Of a stretch of 8,986 nucleotides of DNA, positions 1-6,948 are shown piece after piece. Source of the DNA: Candidatus Rifleibacteriota bacterium. GTDB taxonomy: Bacteria; Riflebacteria; Ozemobacteria; Ozemobacterales; Ozemobacteraceae. Position numbers and translations under genes: made by a program. Within the stretch, counting starts at the first letter, position 1. The number at the start of each line of letters is the position of its first letter. The stretch lies in contig JAKJFO010000166.1 in assembly GCA_022704885.1 (NCBI GenBank), positions 1 through 8,986 of the forward strand, read 5' to 3'. The notes beneath the pieces are model-generated. The model saw only the letters and a program-made list of their open reading frames with translations, made no database searches and had not been told where the DNA came from.

Positions 1-747
1 GCCAATATCGACACTTTTAACGCAGCCGCAGAGCTGGCGCTGGCCATGGTCTCTATTTAAATGCAGATCTCGGCCGCAGATTCTGTTGATAAGCCTGTCG
101 TCTATGCAGCGGCCGTGCGCGATCCCGAATTCTTCGAGGTTTTCACTTTCGGCACAGCTTTCGATCGTCAACTCATGCTTGCCGGCTGTTTCGGCAAATA
201 TTCGTGCAATCTCGCGCATTCTGGCGCGGTCAGCCGCAAGAATCTCGATGCCATTCAAATTGCGGCTGATAAAGTTATAATGATCGTAGAAACTGATAAT
301 GCAGCGTTCGGTAAAACCACTCAGTTTTCCACAAAGCCATTCGAAGCGCTCTGCATGATATTTCATATCGTAACGCCCCGTAAAGATTATCGGGTCATAA
401 CGCCAGACGACCTTTTCTGCACCAATCTCAGCTGACAGCGCTCGAAATGTCTCTAGCAGCTCGATTTTGTCCGGCAAACCCGGCTCAAGATCACGATCGT
501 AAGGCGTCAGCGTGAATTGAATGTAGAATTTATAACTGTTCAGTCGCATGAGGTTCTGCATAAATGGTCTCGGGTTCTTGCTCCAGAAAACAAAGCAGTC
601 AACCTCTTCCGGGTTCAGCTCAACCCGACGAATCTGCCCAGGATTCATCGGGTTCCGCGTCAGCGCAAAGCCTGCCGCAAGGCGGTTATAAAACCACTCA
701 TGATAAAAGGCCGGTATATCCGTTCTCCGACTGACACTGACAATCAT
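1..747 (-). CDS. DUF1848 family protein, C-terminus cut by window edge
   Basis: This reading frame stays open from ATG 747-745 to base 1 (249 codons, no stop), so the C-terminus lies outside the window. The protein opens MIVSVSRRTDIPAFYHEWF, the hallmark start of DUF1848 proteins. Further family landmarks are VDCFVFWSKNPRP, FYIQFTLTPYDRDLEP, VVWRYDPIIFTGRYD, a TIESCAE segment and, at the very edge, GQRQLCGCVKSVDIG with a CxC pair. In full-length members this CxC is followed by a second cysteine cluster resembling a radical-SAM CxxxCxxC motif; here it would fall just beyond base 1. The biochemical function is unknown to me; an Fe-S or radical-SAM-like role is inference. A weak GGGTG lies about 8 nt before the ATG. 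The gene follows the binding-protein gene in the same direction with a 124-bp gap, so co-transcription is possible but not shown. Family call is confident, function is not. Confidence 0.88.
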   Translation of the reverse strand, partial: MIVSVSRRTDIPAFYHEWFYNRLAAGFALTRNPMNPGQIRRVELNPEEVDCFVFWSKNPRPFMQNLMRLNSYKFYIQFTLTPYDRDLEPGLPDKIELLETFRALSAEIGAEKVVWRYDPIIFTGRYDMKYHAERFEWLCGKLSGFTERCIISFYDHYNFISRNLNGIEILAADRARMREIARIFAETAGKHELTIESCAESENLEEFGIAHGRCIDDRLINRICGRDLHLNRDHGQRQLCGCVKSVDIG

Positions 748-871
748 TTTGATTCACCCGAATTGTGCTTGCTTTGCTGTAACAGCTGCCTAATTCAGCC
801 GAGAGCCCGATTTTAAAAGCACTTTTTATTAAAATCTAAAAAATCAGTCAGAAATACTCTTTTTTTGGCAG
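748..871. other. AT-rich gap between the two minus-strand genes
   Basis: This 124-bp spacer is much richer in A and T than the flanking genes, with A and T runs around 811-866. A small dyad, AAAAGCACTTTT at 815-826, is present, but it has only A/T-rich arms and a 2-nt centre, so I do not call it a terminator. I see no convincing promoter for the DUF1848 gene either. No small coding region with a ribosome binding site stands out. Confidence 0.4.
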
Positions 872-1864
872 TCATGTCTCCTGGGCGATGATTCTACCGG
901 CTTCTTCGGCTGAGATCTCCTTGTCGAGATACAGCGCGTAGAACTGCTGCGTCTCTCTGACGATATCGACTGCATAATCGTTTGGATAAAGCAGATGAGC
1001 AAGCCACTTGAGGCCGATAATGCGCATGAAGCAGGGCGGCCGGTCGAACCAGTTGAACGGTGCGTTTGGAATCGCATAGACCCTGCGGTCGCGCACCGCC
1101 CTGATTTCGGCCCAGGCTGGATCGATCTGTATGTTTTTTACGAACGAACGACTCCAGGCAATTATCAGGTCAGGGTTATAAGTCTTTATCTGCTCAACAG
1201 TGACAGGTTCCATGCCTTTATGTTCAGTGATGTGACCCCGATGCACGTTGACGTCGCCCATGAGCTTGAGAAGATGTGCGTGCAGTGAATCATCGAACTC
1301 TGTCGCCAGCCCGTCTTCGCATTCAGCATAATAGACTGCGGGCCTGAGACGCTCTGGAATGCGAGCAACGACATCAGAAACTTCGGCGAGCGTTTTCCGA
1401 CAATATTCGGCGAGGCGGGCAGCGCGAGCCTCATATCCCAGCAATTTACCAAGGAACTCGTAAGCTGCCGGAAAACCTTCGACATCGCCAAGATTTCCTA
1501 CTATTGCATACACAAACGGAATGCCCAGTGAATCACAAACTGCCTCTGACTTTTTATGAAAAGGCTGTTCTTTGTCGGCCCAGACCACTACAACGTCGGG
1601 TTTAACTTCTGCCAGTGCATCGACTTCGGTTATTTTTTCTATCACCGGCAGACTGTGCAGGTGCGGGTGCAGATATTTTTTGTCGCATTCGCGCGGTGCC
1701 ATTGGCGTTGCCACAATCATTTCGGGCGCCAGCGAGGCAAGCATAGTGTAGCCATACAATGACCCGGCAAAAACCGAATTAATGGTGTCAGGCAACATGA
1801 CCTTGCGGCCCGCCATGTCTATAATTTCGCGCCCGGTGACGGGCTTCTTCTCACATGATTCCAC
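872..1864 (-). CDS. ABC-type substrate-binding-like protein (PF01497 type), no visible signal peptide
   Basis: This 330-residue protein resembles the periplasmic binding proteins of iron-siderophore, heme and cobalamin importers. Seen: an N-terminal REIIDMAGRKVMLP strand (12-25) typical of the mature start, VKPDVVVVW (88-95), a second-lobe YNPDLIIAWS (229-238), RRVYAIPNAPFNWFDRPP (260-277) and WLAHLLYP (287-294). The ligand cannot be read from sequence; iron, heme, cobalamin and nickel complexes are candidates. The start is GTG 1864-1862: an in-frame TAA sits immediately upstream, and GGGAGAG (1873-1879) lies 8 nt before it. The chosen start gives MESCEKKPVTGR with no hydrophobic leader, so as it stands the product would be cytoplasmic. 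The fourth residue is Cys, as if a lipoprotein had lost its signal sequence. No permease or ATPase gene is within the window. It may be an N-terminally truncated relic, a sequencing artefact, or a true intracellular binding protein. Confidence 0.8.
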   Translation of the reverse strand: MESCEKKPVTGREIIDMAGRKVMLPDTINSVFAGSLYGYTMLASLAPEMIVATPMAPRECDKKYLHPHLHSLPVIEKITEVDALAEVKPDVVVVWADKEQPFHKKSEAVCDSLGIPFVYAIVGNLGDVEGFPAAYEFLGKLLGYEARAARLAEYCRKTLAEVSDVVARIPERLRPAVYYAECEDGLATEFDDSLHAHLLKLMGDVNVHRGHITEHKGMEPVTVEQIKTYNPDLIIAWSRSFVKNIQIDPAWAEIRAVRDRRVYAIPNAPFNWFDRPPCFMRIIGLKWLAHLLYPNDYAVDIVRETQQFYALYLDKEISAEEAGRIIAQET

Positions 1865-1872
1865 TTAAATCA

Positions 1873-1879
1873 CTCTCCC
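1873..1879 (-). promoter_or_regulatory. Ribosome binding site deciding the GTG start of the binding-protein gene
   Basis: On the minus strand GGGAGAG lies 8 nt before GTG 1864-1862. The codon directly before GTG is TAA in the same frame, so translation cannot begin further upstream. This supports a short N-terminus without a signal peptide rather than a missed upstream start. Confidence 0.6.
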
Positions 1880-2000
1880 TGTCCAATAGATCTAATGCTA
1901 TATCCTATCAGCAAACAATTTCCATATCCAGACTTTTATGCTGAACAAAAGCTCGTGCAAAGTTGCGAGGCATTAAGACGGCGTTCTATCTGCGCAATCT

Positions 2001-2012
2001 GAGAACTTTCTC
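2001..2012. promoter_or_regulatory. Dyad GAGAA-CT-TTCTC, possible operator upstream of folD
   Basis: A perfect 5-bp inverted repeat with a 2-bp centre, itself enclosed by an outer GCAAT (1994-1998) and ATTGC (2021-2025) pair. It ends about 40 bp upstream of the folD -35 element, where an activator might bind. The 2-bp centre is too tight for an RNA hairpin, so a protein-binding site is the more natural reading. Short dyads also arise by chance, so this is tentative. Confidence 0.25.
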
Positions 2013-2051
2013 TATATAGTATTGCTTCAGGCCGAATTTCTTAGATAAGGG

Positions 2052-2080
2052 TTGCCTATTTACTTTTACAGCGTTATACT
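2052..2080 (+). promoter_or_regulatory. Sigma70-type promoter for the folD-gcv operon
   Basis: A -35 element TTGCCT (2052-2057) and a -10 element TATACT (2075-2080) are separated by exactly 17 bp. Each is close to consensus: TTGCCT matches TTGACA at four of six positions and TATACT matches TATAAT at five of six. Transcription would start near 2087, giving a leader of only about 24 nt before the folD GTG. That is too short for a riboswitch or attenuator, so any regulation from this promoter would have to act on the DNA or on translation. Confidence 0.7.
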
Positions 2081-2110
2081 CGGCTGAAAATCATTTAACA
2101 GGAGTCTGCC

Positions 2111-2977
2111 GTGACCACAATCCTAGACGGAAAACAGCTATCTCAGCAGATCCGGGCCGAAGTAGCCGCAGCGGTTAAAGCATTGACCAACGCCGGGCAG
2201 AAACCACCCGGACTCGCCGTAATAATCGTCGGCGACGACAAAGCGTCGCGTGTTTACGTCAACTCCAAGAAAAAAGCCTGCGAAGAAGCCGGTATATACT
2301 CACGCGAAATCAAGCTCGACGACCAGACCACACAGGCAGGCCTGCTTGAAGAGATCCGCAAGCTTAACCATGATCCGCAGATTCACGGCATTCTGCTGCA
2401 GCTTCCCCTGCCCTCGCATCTCGACGAATTCGAAGCACTGCAAGCCATTGATCCGCGAAAAGATGTCGATGGTTTTCATCCGGTGAATGTCGGTTATCTG
2501 CATCTCGGCGTCGATACCTTCGTTCCCTGCACACCACTCGGGGTCATGGAAATGCTCAAGCGCTACAAAGTTCCGATAGAGGGGAAAACTGCCCTCGTGA
2601 TCGGGCGCAGTAACATAGTCGGCAAGCCGATGGCGGCTCTGCTGACCAAGGCCAATGCTACGGTGACTGTCGCCCATTCGCGCACCCGCGACCTGTCGGC
2701 CCTGATCAGTGCCGCCGACATTATTGTTGCCGGCCTCGGCAAGCCTGAATTCGTCAAGGGCGAATGGGTTAAGCCCGGCAGTGTCGTTATCGATGTCGGC
2801 ATCAATTCGGTCGATGATCCGTCATCGTCAAAAGGCTTCAGACTCGTTGGCGACGTTGAATACGAGCCGGCAGCGCAGCGGGCCGGTTATATCACGCCGG
2901 TGCCGGGCGGAGTCGGGCCGATGACCATCGCCATGCTGCTGGCCAACACTTTAAAAGCAAAAGAAAAGTTTTCATAA
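2111..2977 (+). CDS. folD: Bifunctional methylenetetrahydrofolate dehydrogenase / methenyltetrahydrofolate cyclohydrolase
   Basis: FolD interconverts 10-formyl-THF, 5,10-methenyl-THF and 5,10-methylene-THF in the cytoplasm, using NAD(P)(H). The 288 residues match the usual family length. The catalytic set is complete: Tyr49 and Lys53 in YVNSK, Gln97 in LLQLPLP, and Asp120 in KDVDGFHP. The Rossmann-domain signature GRSNIVGKP is at 165-173 and the C-terminal PGGVGPMT at 265-272. The start is GTG 2111, placed 6 nt after AGGAG (2100-2104). It is the first gene of the operon, directly behind the sigma70-type promoter, and sits two genes before fhs, whose product it would consume. Cofactor preference cannot be read with confidence. 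Confidence 0.97.
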   Translation: MTTILDGKQLSQQIRAEVAAAVKALTNAGQKPPGLAVIIVGDDKASRVYVNSKKKACEEAGIYSREIKLDDQTTQAGLLEEIRKLNHDPQIHGILLQLPLPSHLDEFEALQAIDPRKDVDGFHPVNVGYLHLGVDTFVPCTPLGVMEMLKRYKVPIEGKTALVIGRSNIVGKPMAALLTKANATVTVAHSRTRDLSALISAADIIVAGLGKPEFVKGEWVKPGSVVIDVGINSVDDPSSSKGFRLVGDVEYEPAAQRAGYITPVPGGVGPMTIAMLLANTLKAKEKFS

Positions 2978-2998
2978 GATAAACACAAGGAATGGAAT

Positions 2999-3002
2999 GG
3001 AG
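2999..3002 (+). promoter_or_regulatory. Ribosome binding site selecting ATG 3010 for the aminotransferase
   Basis: GGAG ends 7 nt before ATG 3010. The alternative in-frame ATG at 2992 has its purine-rich AAGGA directly abutting the start codon, with no spacer. Starting at 3010 also puts the conserved LLMTPGP motif at the family-typical distance from the N-terminus. Confidence 0.6.
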
Positions 3003-3009
3003 AACTGTC

Positions 3010-4164
3010 ATGGAAATTGATACCCTGTTGATGACCCCTGGCCCTGTTCACCTCGACGCAGAAGTAACTCTGGCAGGAGCCCGCGCTCTTACCCATCACC
3101 GCACCAATGATTTTGCGCCGGTCTACACTGAATGTGTAACTCTGCTCAAAAAATTCTTTGGCACGACACAAAAGCTTTATTTAACGACATCTTCTGGCAC
3201 CGGAGCCATGGAAACCGCTATCGCCAATCTGTTTAATGAAGGCGAAACGGTATTGACCGTTCAAACTGGTGTATTCGGCGTGCGCTTCACCAAAATCTGC
3301 GAAGCATTCAGACTCAAAACCGTTGTGCTCCCCTGCGAAGACGGCAAACGGGTAACTGTCGAGCAGATCGCTGCAGCACTCGAAAAGAACCCTGAAATCT
3401 CAGGTGTTACTGTCACTTTTAACGAAACCTCGACCGGTATTCGCAACGATATCGAAGCGATCGGCAAGTTTCTCAAAGATAAAGGCAAGATTTTCATCAC
3501 CGACGGCGTTTCGGGCATCGGAGCGCTCCCCTTTAAGATGGATGAATGGCATGTCGATGTCGCCGTTTCAGCCTCGCAAAAGGGCTTTCTCGCGCCTCCA
3601 GGCGTAGGCATGGTAGCTCTTTCAGAAAAAGCCTGGGCCAAGGTTGAACAGGTCAAGTGCCACGGCTATTATTTCGATCTGAAAATTTACAAAAAGGACC
3701 AGGAAGGCGCGATTCCCGCATATCCATGGACACCCGCCATCAACGTCATGTTTTCGCTGCTCGAAGCGCTGCGCAAGATCGACCGCATCGGCATCGAGAA
3801 CTGCTTCAAACATTACGAAAAACTGGCCGCCGGACTGCGTGCTGCACTCAAGGCAATGAATCTGCGCCTGTTTACCGACGAAAACGCGACATCGAATGTT
3901 CTGACTGTTTTCTATGCGCCTGAAGGTGTAGTACCCAAAGATATAGTCAATGAAATGCGCAACCGCTACGGCGTGCTTATCGCTGGCGGACAGGAACAGT
4001 TCGCGACCAAACTTCTGCGCATAACCACAATTGGCGCGATTGGCGAGCGCGATATTCTTGGCACGGTTGGCCTGCTCGAGATGACTCTCAAAAAATTCGG
4101 TTATCTCAAACAGGTTGGCGCCGGCATCAGCGCGACCATGGAATATTTTCTCAACTACAAGTGA
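3010..4164 (+). CDS. PLP-dependent class V aminotransferase, alanine/serine-glyoxylate type
   Basis: With the preferred start at 3010 the protein is 384 residues, normal for alanine-glyoxylate, serine-glyoxylate and serine-pyruvate aminotransferases. Family landmarks in order are LLMTPGP (6-12), THHRTNDF (28-35), SSGTGAMETA (61-70, cofactor phosphate binding), NETSTG (138-143), the PLP-ring Asp165 in ITDGVSG, the Schiff-base Lys191 in SASQKGFLAPPGVG, YPWTPAIN (238-245) and Arg337 in LLRITTIG, the expected carboxylate-binding position. Reaction: transfer of an amino group between alanine or serine and glyoxylate, or serine and pyruvate; the exact pair is not decidable by eye. It lies 32 nt after folD and 12 nt before fhs, so it is an integral operon member linking glycine and serine to glyoxylate, pyruvate or hydroxypyruvate. 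Aspartate- or phosphonate-specific relatives share this fold and cannot be excluded. Confidence 0.87.
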   Translation: MEIDTLLMTPGPVHLDAEVTLAGARALTHHRTNDFAPVYTECVTLLKKFFGTTQKLYLTTSSGTGAMETAIANLFNEGETVLTVQTGVFGVRFTKICEAFRLKTVVLPCEDGKRVTVEQIAAALEKNPEISGVTVTFNETSTGIRNDIEAIGKFLKDKGKIFITDGVSGIGALPFKMDEWHVDVAVSASQKGFLAPPGVGMVALSEKAWAKVEQVKCHGYYFDLKIYKKDQEGAIPAYPWTPAINVMFSLLEALRKIDRIGIENCFKHYEKLAAGLRAALKAMNLRLFTDENATSNVLTVFYAPEGVVPKDIVNEMRNRYGVLIAGGQEQFATKLLRITTIGAIGERDILGTVGLLEMTLKKFGYLKQVGAGISATMEYFLNYK

Positions 4165-4165
4165 T

Positions 4166-4170
4166 GAGGT
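4166..4170 (+). promoter_or_regulatory. Ribosome binding site for the TTG start of fhs
   Basis: GAGGT lies 6 nt before TTG 4177. No in-frame ATG lies between the preceding stop (4162-4164) and the conserved N-terminal residues, and the only nearby ATG (4164) meets a stop after two codons. TTG is therefore the likely initiator. Confidence 0.6.
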
Positions 4171-4176
4171 GAGGCT

Positions 4177-5838
4177 TTGACAGAATACAGGCAACTTAAA
4201 GAAGAGCTGCGGCCAATCGAAGATGTCGGCCTCGAAATAGGCCTTCTGCACGATGAAATTGAGCCCTATGGCCGCATGAAGGCTAAGATTTCGCCCAAAG
4301 CCCGGCAGCGCCTGGCTGGCAATTCTGATGGAAAACTGATACTGGTTTCGGCGATGACACCGACACCGGCCGGTGAAGGCAAAACCACGACCTGCATCGG
4401 CCTGGCTGACTCGTTTCGTGCGCTCGGCCGCAAGACCATGCTGTGTCTGCGCGAGCCCTCAATGGGACCGGTATTCGGCGTCAAAGGTGGTGCCACCGGA
4501 GGTGGCAAGAGCCAGATCGAGCCGATGGCCGAAATCAATCTGCATTTTACCGGCGACATTCACGCGGTTACTTCGGCTCACAATCTGCTCACGGCACTGG
4601 TAGCCAACCATATTCAGCACGGCAATCAGCTCGATATCGACCCTAAATCAACACCTTTCCGGCGCGTCATGGATATGAACGACCGCAGTCTGCGCTGTAT
4701 CGTTTCTGGCCTTGGCGGCCCGGCAAATGGAGTTCCACGCGAAACCGGCTTCGACATCACTGCCGCTTCCGAAGTCATGGCTGCCCTCTGCCTGTCTGAA
4801 GATCTGAATGAGCTGCGTGAGCGCCTGGGCAACATGATTGTCTCTTTCAACCGCAAGGGTGAACCGATCTTTGCCCGCGATTTCAAGGCTCAGGGAGCGA
4901 TGTGCGCAATTCTCAAAGAAGCGATGAAACCGAATCTGGTGCAGACCCGTTATTCTACACCAGTTCTGATCCATGGTGGCCCGTTCGCCAATATTGCACA
5001 TGGCTGCAACAGCCTGGTTGCAACTAAACTTGCCCTTAAACTGGCTGATGTAGTGGTTACCGAAGCAGGCTTCGCCACCGATCTTGGCGCCGAAAAATTC
5101 TTCGATATCAAATGCCGGGTTGGCGGACTGAAGCCGGCCGCAGCAGTCATAGTCGCCACGATAAGGGCTCTCAAGATGCACGGCGGCGTTCCCAAAAATC
5201 AGCTCGATACTGAGAATCTGCAGGCAGTCAAAGCCGGGTTCGACAATCTTGCCAAGCATATCGAAAATATCGGCCATTACGGAGTGCCCTGTATCGTCTC
5301 GGTTAACCGCTTTGCCAGCGATACTGATGCTGAGATTGCCTGGGTAGTCGAAGCGGCGCGAAAGCTCGGCGTTGCTGCGGTCGAAGCTGATATTTATGGA
5401 AAAGGCCCGGAAGGCGGTCTGGCACTGGCGAAAGAAATCGAAAAGGTCATCGCCAGTCAGAAAAACGAATTCGCCTGTCTCTACCCGCTTGAAATGCCGC
5501 TTGTTGAAAAAATCAATGTAATCGCACGCTGCTGCTACGGAGCCGGCAGCGTCACCATTCTGAAAAAAGCTAAAGACAGCCTCGAAATGTTCGAGAAACT
5601 GGGTTATCGCAAGGTCCCGGTATGTATCGCCAAAACCCAGTCGTCGCTCTCTGATACTGTTAACAAGCTTGGTCGGCCGAGCGGTTTCGAAGTTACCATA
5701 CGCGAAGCCAGGCTGAGTGCCGGTGCCGGCTTTGTCGTCGCCATTGCCGGCGAGATCATGACCATGCCTGGACTCCCGGCTAATCCTTCAGCTGAACATA
5801 TAGATGTCGATGAAAACGGCAATATAACTGGTTTATAA
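4177..5838 (+). CDS. fhs: Formate-tetrahydrofolate ligase (10-formyl-THF synthetase)
   Basis: This enzyme joins formate to tetrahydrofolate with ATP to give 10-formyl-THF; it is the formate entry step of acetogenesis, the reductive glycine pathway and the serine cycle. The 553 residues match the single-domain bacterial enzyme. Visible are EPYGRMKAKIS (29-39), the P-loop TPTPAGEGKTT (61-71), the EPSMGPVFGVKGG stretch (93-105) followed by ATGGGKSQ, TGDIHAVTSAHN (125-136), and the C-terminal GEIMTMPGLPANPSAE. The gene appears intact, with no missing motif. The start is TTG 4177 behind GAGGT, 12 nt after the aminotransferase stop. Its place in one operon with folD, glyA and the glycine cleavage genes suggests that formate-derived C1 units feed glycine and serine. 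It can also run in reverse, yielding ATP and formate, when the operon works catabolically. Confidence 0.97.
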   Translation: MTEYRQLKEELRPIEDVGLEIGLLHDEIEPYGRMKAKISPKARQRLAGNSDGKLILVSAMTPTPAGEGKTTTCIGLADSFRALGRKTMLCLREPSMGPVFGVKGGATGGGKSQIEPMAEINLHFTGDIHAVTSAHNLLTALVANHIQHGNQLDIDPKSTPFRRVMDMNDRSLRCIVSGLGGPANGVPRETGFDITAASEVMAALCLSEDLNELRERLGNMIVSFNRKGEPIFARDFKAQGAMCAILKEAMKPNLVQTRYSTPVLIHGGPFANIAHGCNSLVATKLALKLADVVVTEAGFATDLGAEKFFDIKCRVGGLKPAAAVIVATIRALKMHGGVPKNQLDTENLQAVKAGFDNLAKHIENIGHYGVPCIVSVNRFASDTDAEIAWVVEAARKLGVAAVEADIYGKGPEGGLALAKEIEKVIASQKNEFACLYPLEMPLVEKINVIARCCYGAGSVTILKKAKDSLEMFEKLGYRKVPVCIAKTQSSLSDTVNKLGRPSGFEVTIREARLSAGAGFVVAIAGEIMTMPGLPANPSAEHIDVDENGNITGL

Positions 5839-5857
5839 GAATTCAAAGGAGATAAGA

Positions 5858-6946
5858 ATGAACAAGACCCCGTTGTGTGCAGTGCATGAAAAACTTGGTG
5901 CCCGAATGATCGATTTTTCGGGCTGGTATATGCCGGTGCAATATACTTCGATTATCGAAGAGCACAATGCCGTGCGCGAAGCGGCCGGGCTTTTCGATCT
6001 TTTCCATATGGGAGAATTCTGGCTGACCGGGCCTGACGCGCTTAAAAACGTTCAGAAAATCGTCACCCAGGATGCCGAAGCCCTTTCTGACCGCCAGATC
6101 GCTTATACCCCGATGTGTCGACCCGATGGCAGCATCGTCGATGACCTGCTCGTCTACCGCTGGAACGCCTATAAGTTTCTGCTGGTAGTCAACGCCAGCA
6201 ATATCGAAAAAGACTACAACTGGATCAAAAGCCAGCTCGCAGGCGATGTCAAATTCGACAATCAGTCGAACAACACCGGACTTATAGCGATTCAGGGCCC
6301 GCAGGCCGAAGCCATTCTGCAGAAGCTTACTCGCCAGCGCCTGAAACCGATCAAATTCTACTGGTTCACCTCAGGCAAGGTTCTCGACGTAGAATGCATC
6401 ATCAGCCGAACCGGCTATACCGGCGAAGAAGGCTTCGAACTCTATTATCCGGCCGAGCATTCAGAGAAACTCTGGAACGCTCTGATGGAAGCCGGCAAAG
6501 ATGCCGGAATCAAACCCATCGGACTCGGTGCCCGCGACACTCTCAGACTCGAAGCCCGACTGATGCTTTACGGCAATGATATCAGCGACAATACCACTCC
6601 GATCGAAGCCAATCTGAACTGGACCGTAAAGTTCAACAAAGGCCCATTCACCGGCAGCGATGTACTCAAAAAGCAGAAAGAACAGGGCGTCAGCAAGACT
6701 CTCGTTGGTTTTGAGCTTGGAAAAGGCCCGGCTGCCCGTCACGGCTACCCGATCGTAAAAGACGGCAAAGCCGTTGGCGAAGTGACTTCTGGCACCATGG
6801 CTCCGACTCTCAAAAAGAATATCGGACTTGGCTACGTGCCGCCTGCACTCAGCACCATCGGCACCGTTTTCGACATAGAAATCCGCGGCAAAAATTACCC
6901 CGCTACCGTCATAGAAACACCATTTTACACAAGGGCAAGGAGCTAA
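5858..6946 (+). CDS. gcvT: Glycine cleavage system T-protein (aminomethyltransferase)
   Basis: T-protein moves the aminomethyl carbon from lipoylated H-protein to THF, giving 5,10-methylene-THF and ammonia, or the reverse during glycine synthesis. The 362 residues match the family. Seen: [11 protein letters not shown] (19-29), HMGEFWLTG (50-58), [10 protein letters not shown] (91-100) carrying the conserved catalytic-site Asp95/Asp96, NASN (112-115), the [11 protein letters not shown] block (184-194) and [11 protein letters not shown] (223-233). The residue before HMGE is Phe49, where Ser is more usual (FDVSHMGE); the effect is unclear. The ATG is preceded by a strong AAGGAGAT (5846-5853), the best ribosome binding site in the window. 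It is 19 nt after fhs and 2 nt before glyA. Confidence 0.96.
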   Translation: MNKTPLCAVHEKLGARMIDFSGWYMPVQYTSIIEEHNAVREAAGLFDLFHMGEFWLTGPDALKNVQKIVTQDAEALSDRQIAYTPMCRPDGSIVDDLLVYRWNAYKFLLVVNASNIEKDYNWIKSQLAGDVKFDNQSNNTGLIAIQGPQAEAILQKLTRQRLKPIKFYWFTSGKVLDVECIISRTGYTGEEGFELYYPAEHSEKLWNALMEAGKDAGIKPIGLGARDTLRLEARLMLYGNDISDNTTPIEANLNWTVKFNKGPFTGSDVLKKQKEQGVSKTLVGFELGKGPAARHGYPIVKDGKAVGEVTSGTMAPTLKKNIGLGYVPPALSTIGTVFDIEIRGKNYPATVIETPFYTRARS

Positions 6947-6948
6947 TA

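Larger units (their letters stand above)
1865..2110. other. Divergent intergenic region between the binding-protein gene and the folD operon
   Basis: This 246-bp region separates two oppositely oriented transcription units and must carry both promoters. The rightward promoter is convincing and listed separately. For the leftward unit I see only weak candidates, for example TTGTTT, 17 nt, TTAGAT on the minus strand near 1890-1918. Two small dyads stand out: GCAA-AG-TTGC around 1957-1966 and GAGAA-CT-TTCTC at 2001-2012. No glycine or tetrahydrofolate riboswitch core is recognisable. Confidence 0.5.

Noticed and set aside
1..60. Plus-strand open frame ANIDTFNAAAELALAMVSI ending in TAA at 58-60, looking like the tail of an upstream gene
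   Set aside because: The minus strand over the same bases encodes the conserved GQRQLCGCVKSVDIG segment of the DUF1848 protein, in frame with the rest of that gene. The plus-strand frame is its shadow.
50..75. Apparent truncation or frameshift of the DUF1848 gene near base 60
   Set aside because: Careful reverse complementing gives GATCTGCATTTAAATAGAGA, which reads through as DLHLNR with no stop. The frame is intact to base 1.
61..816. Plus-strand open frames of 124 and 99 codons at 61-435 and 517-816
   Set aside because: Neither has a recognisable family motif or a good ribosome binding site, and both lie wholly or mainly over the DUF1848 gene on the opposite strand.
811..870. Rho-independent terminator between the two minus-strand genes
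   Set aside because: The A and T runs could pair, but there is no GC-rich stem before a T tract, so the signal is no better than expected in AT-rich spacer DNA.
1865..2110. Glycine riboswitch upstream of the operon, prompted by GGGAGAG on the minus strand
   Set aside because: The GGGAGAG is on the wrong strand for the gcv operon and serves as the ribosome binding site of the binding-protein gene. No tandem aptamer-like architecture is present and the folD leader is too short.
2992..3009. ATG 2992 as the aminotransferase start, adding six residues
   Set aside because: The purine-rich AAGGA directly touches this ATG, whereas ATG 3010 has GGAG with a 7-nt spacer and gives the family-typical N-terminus.
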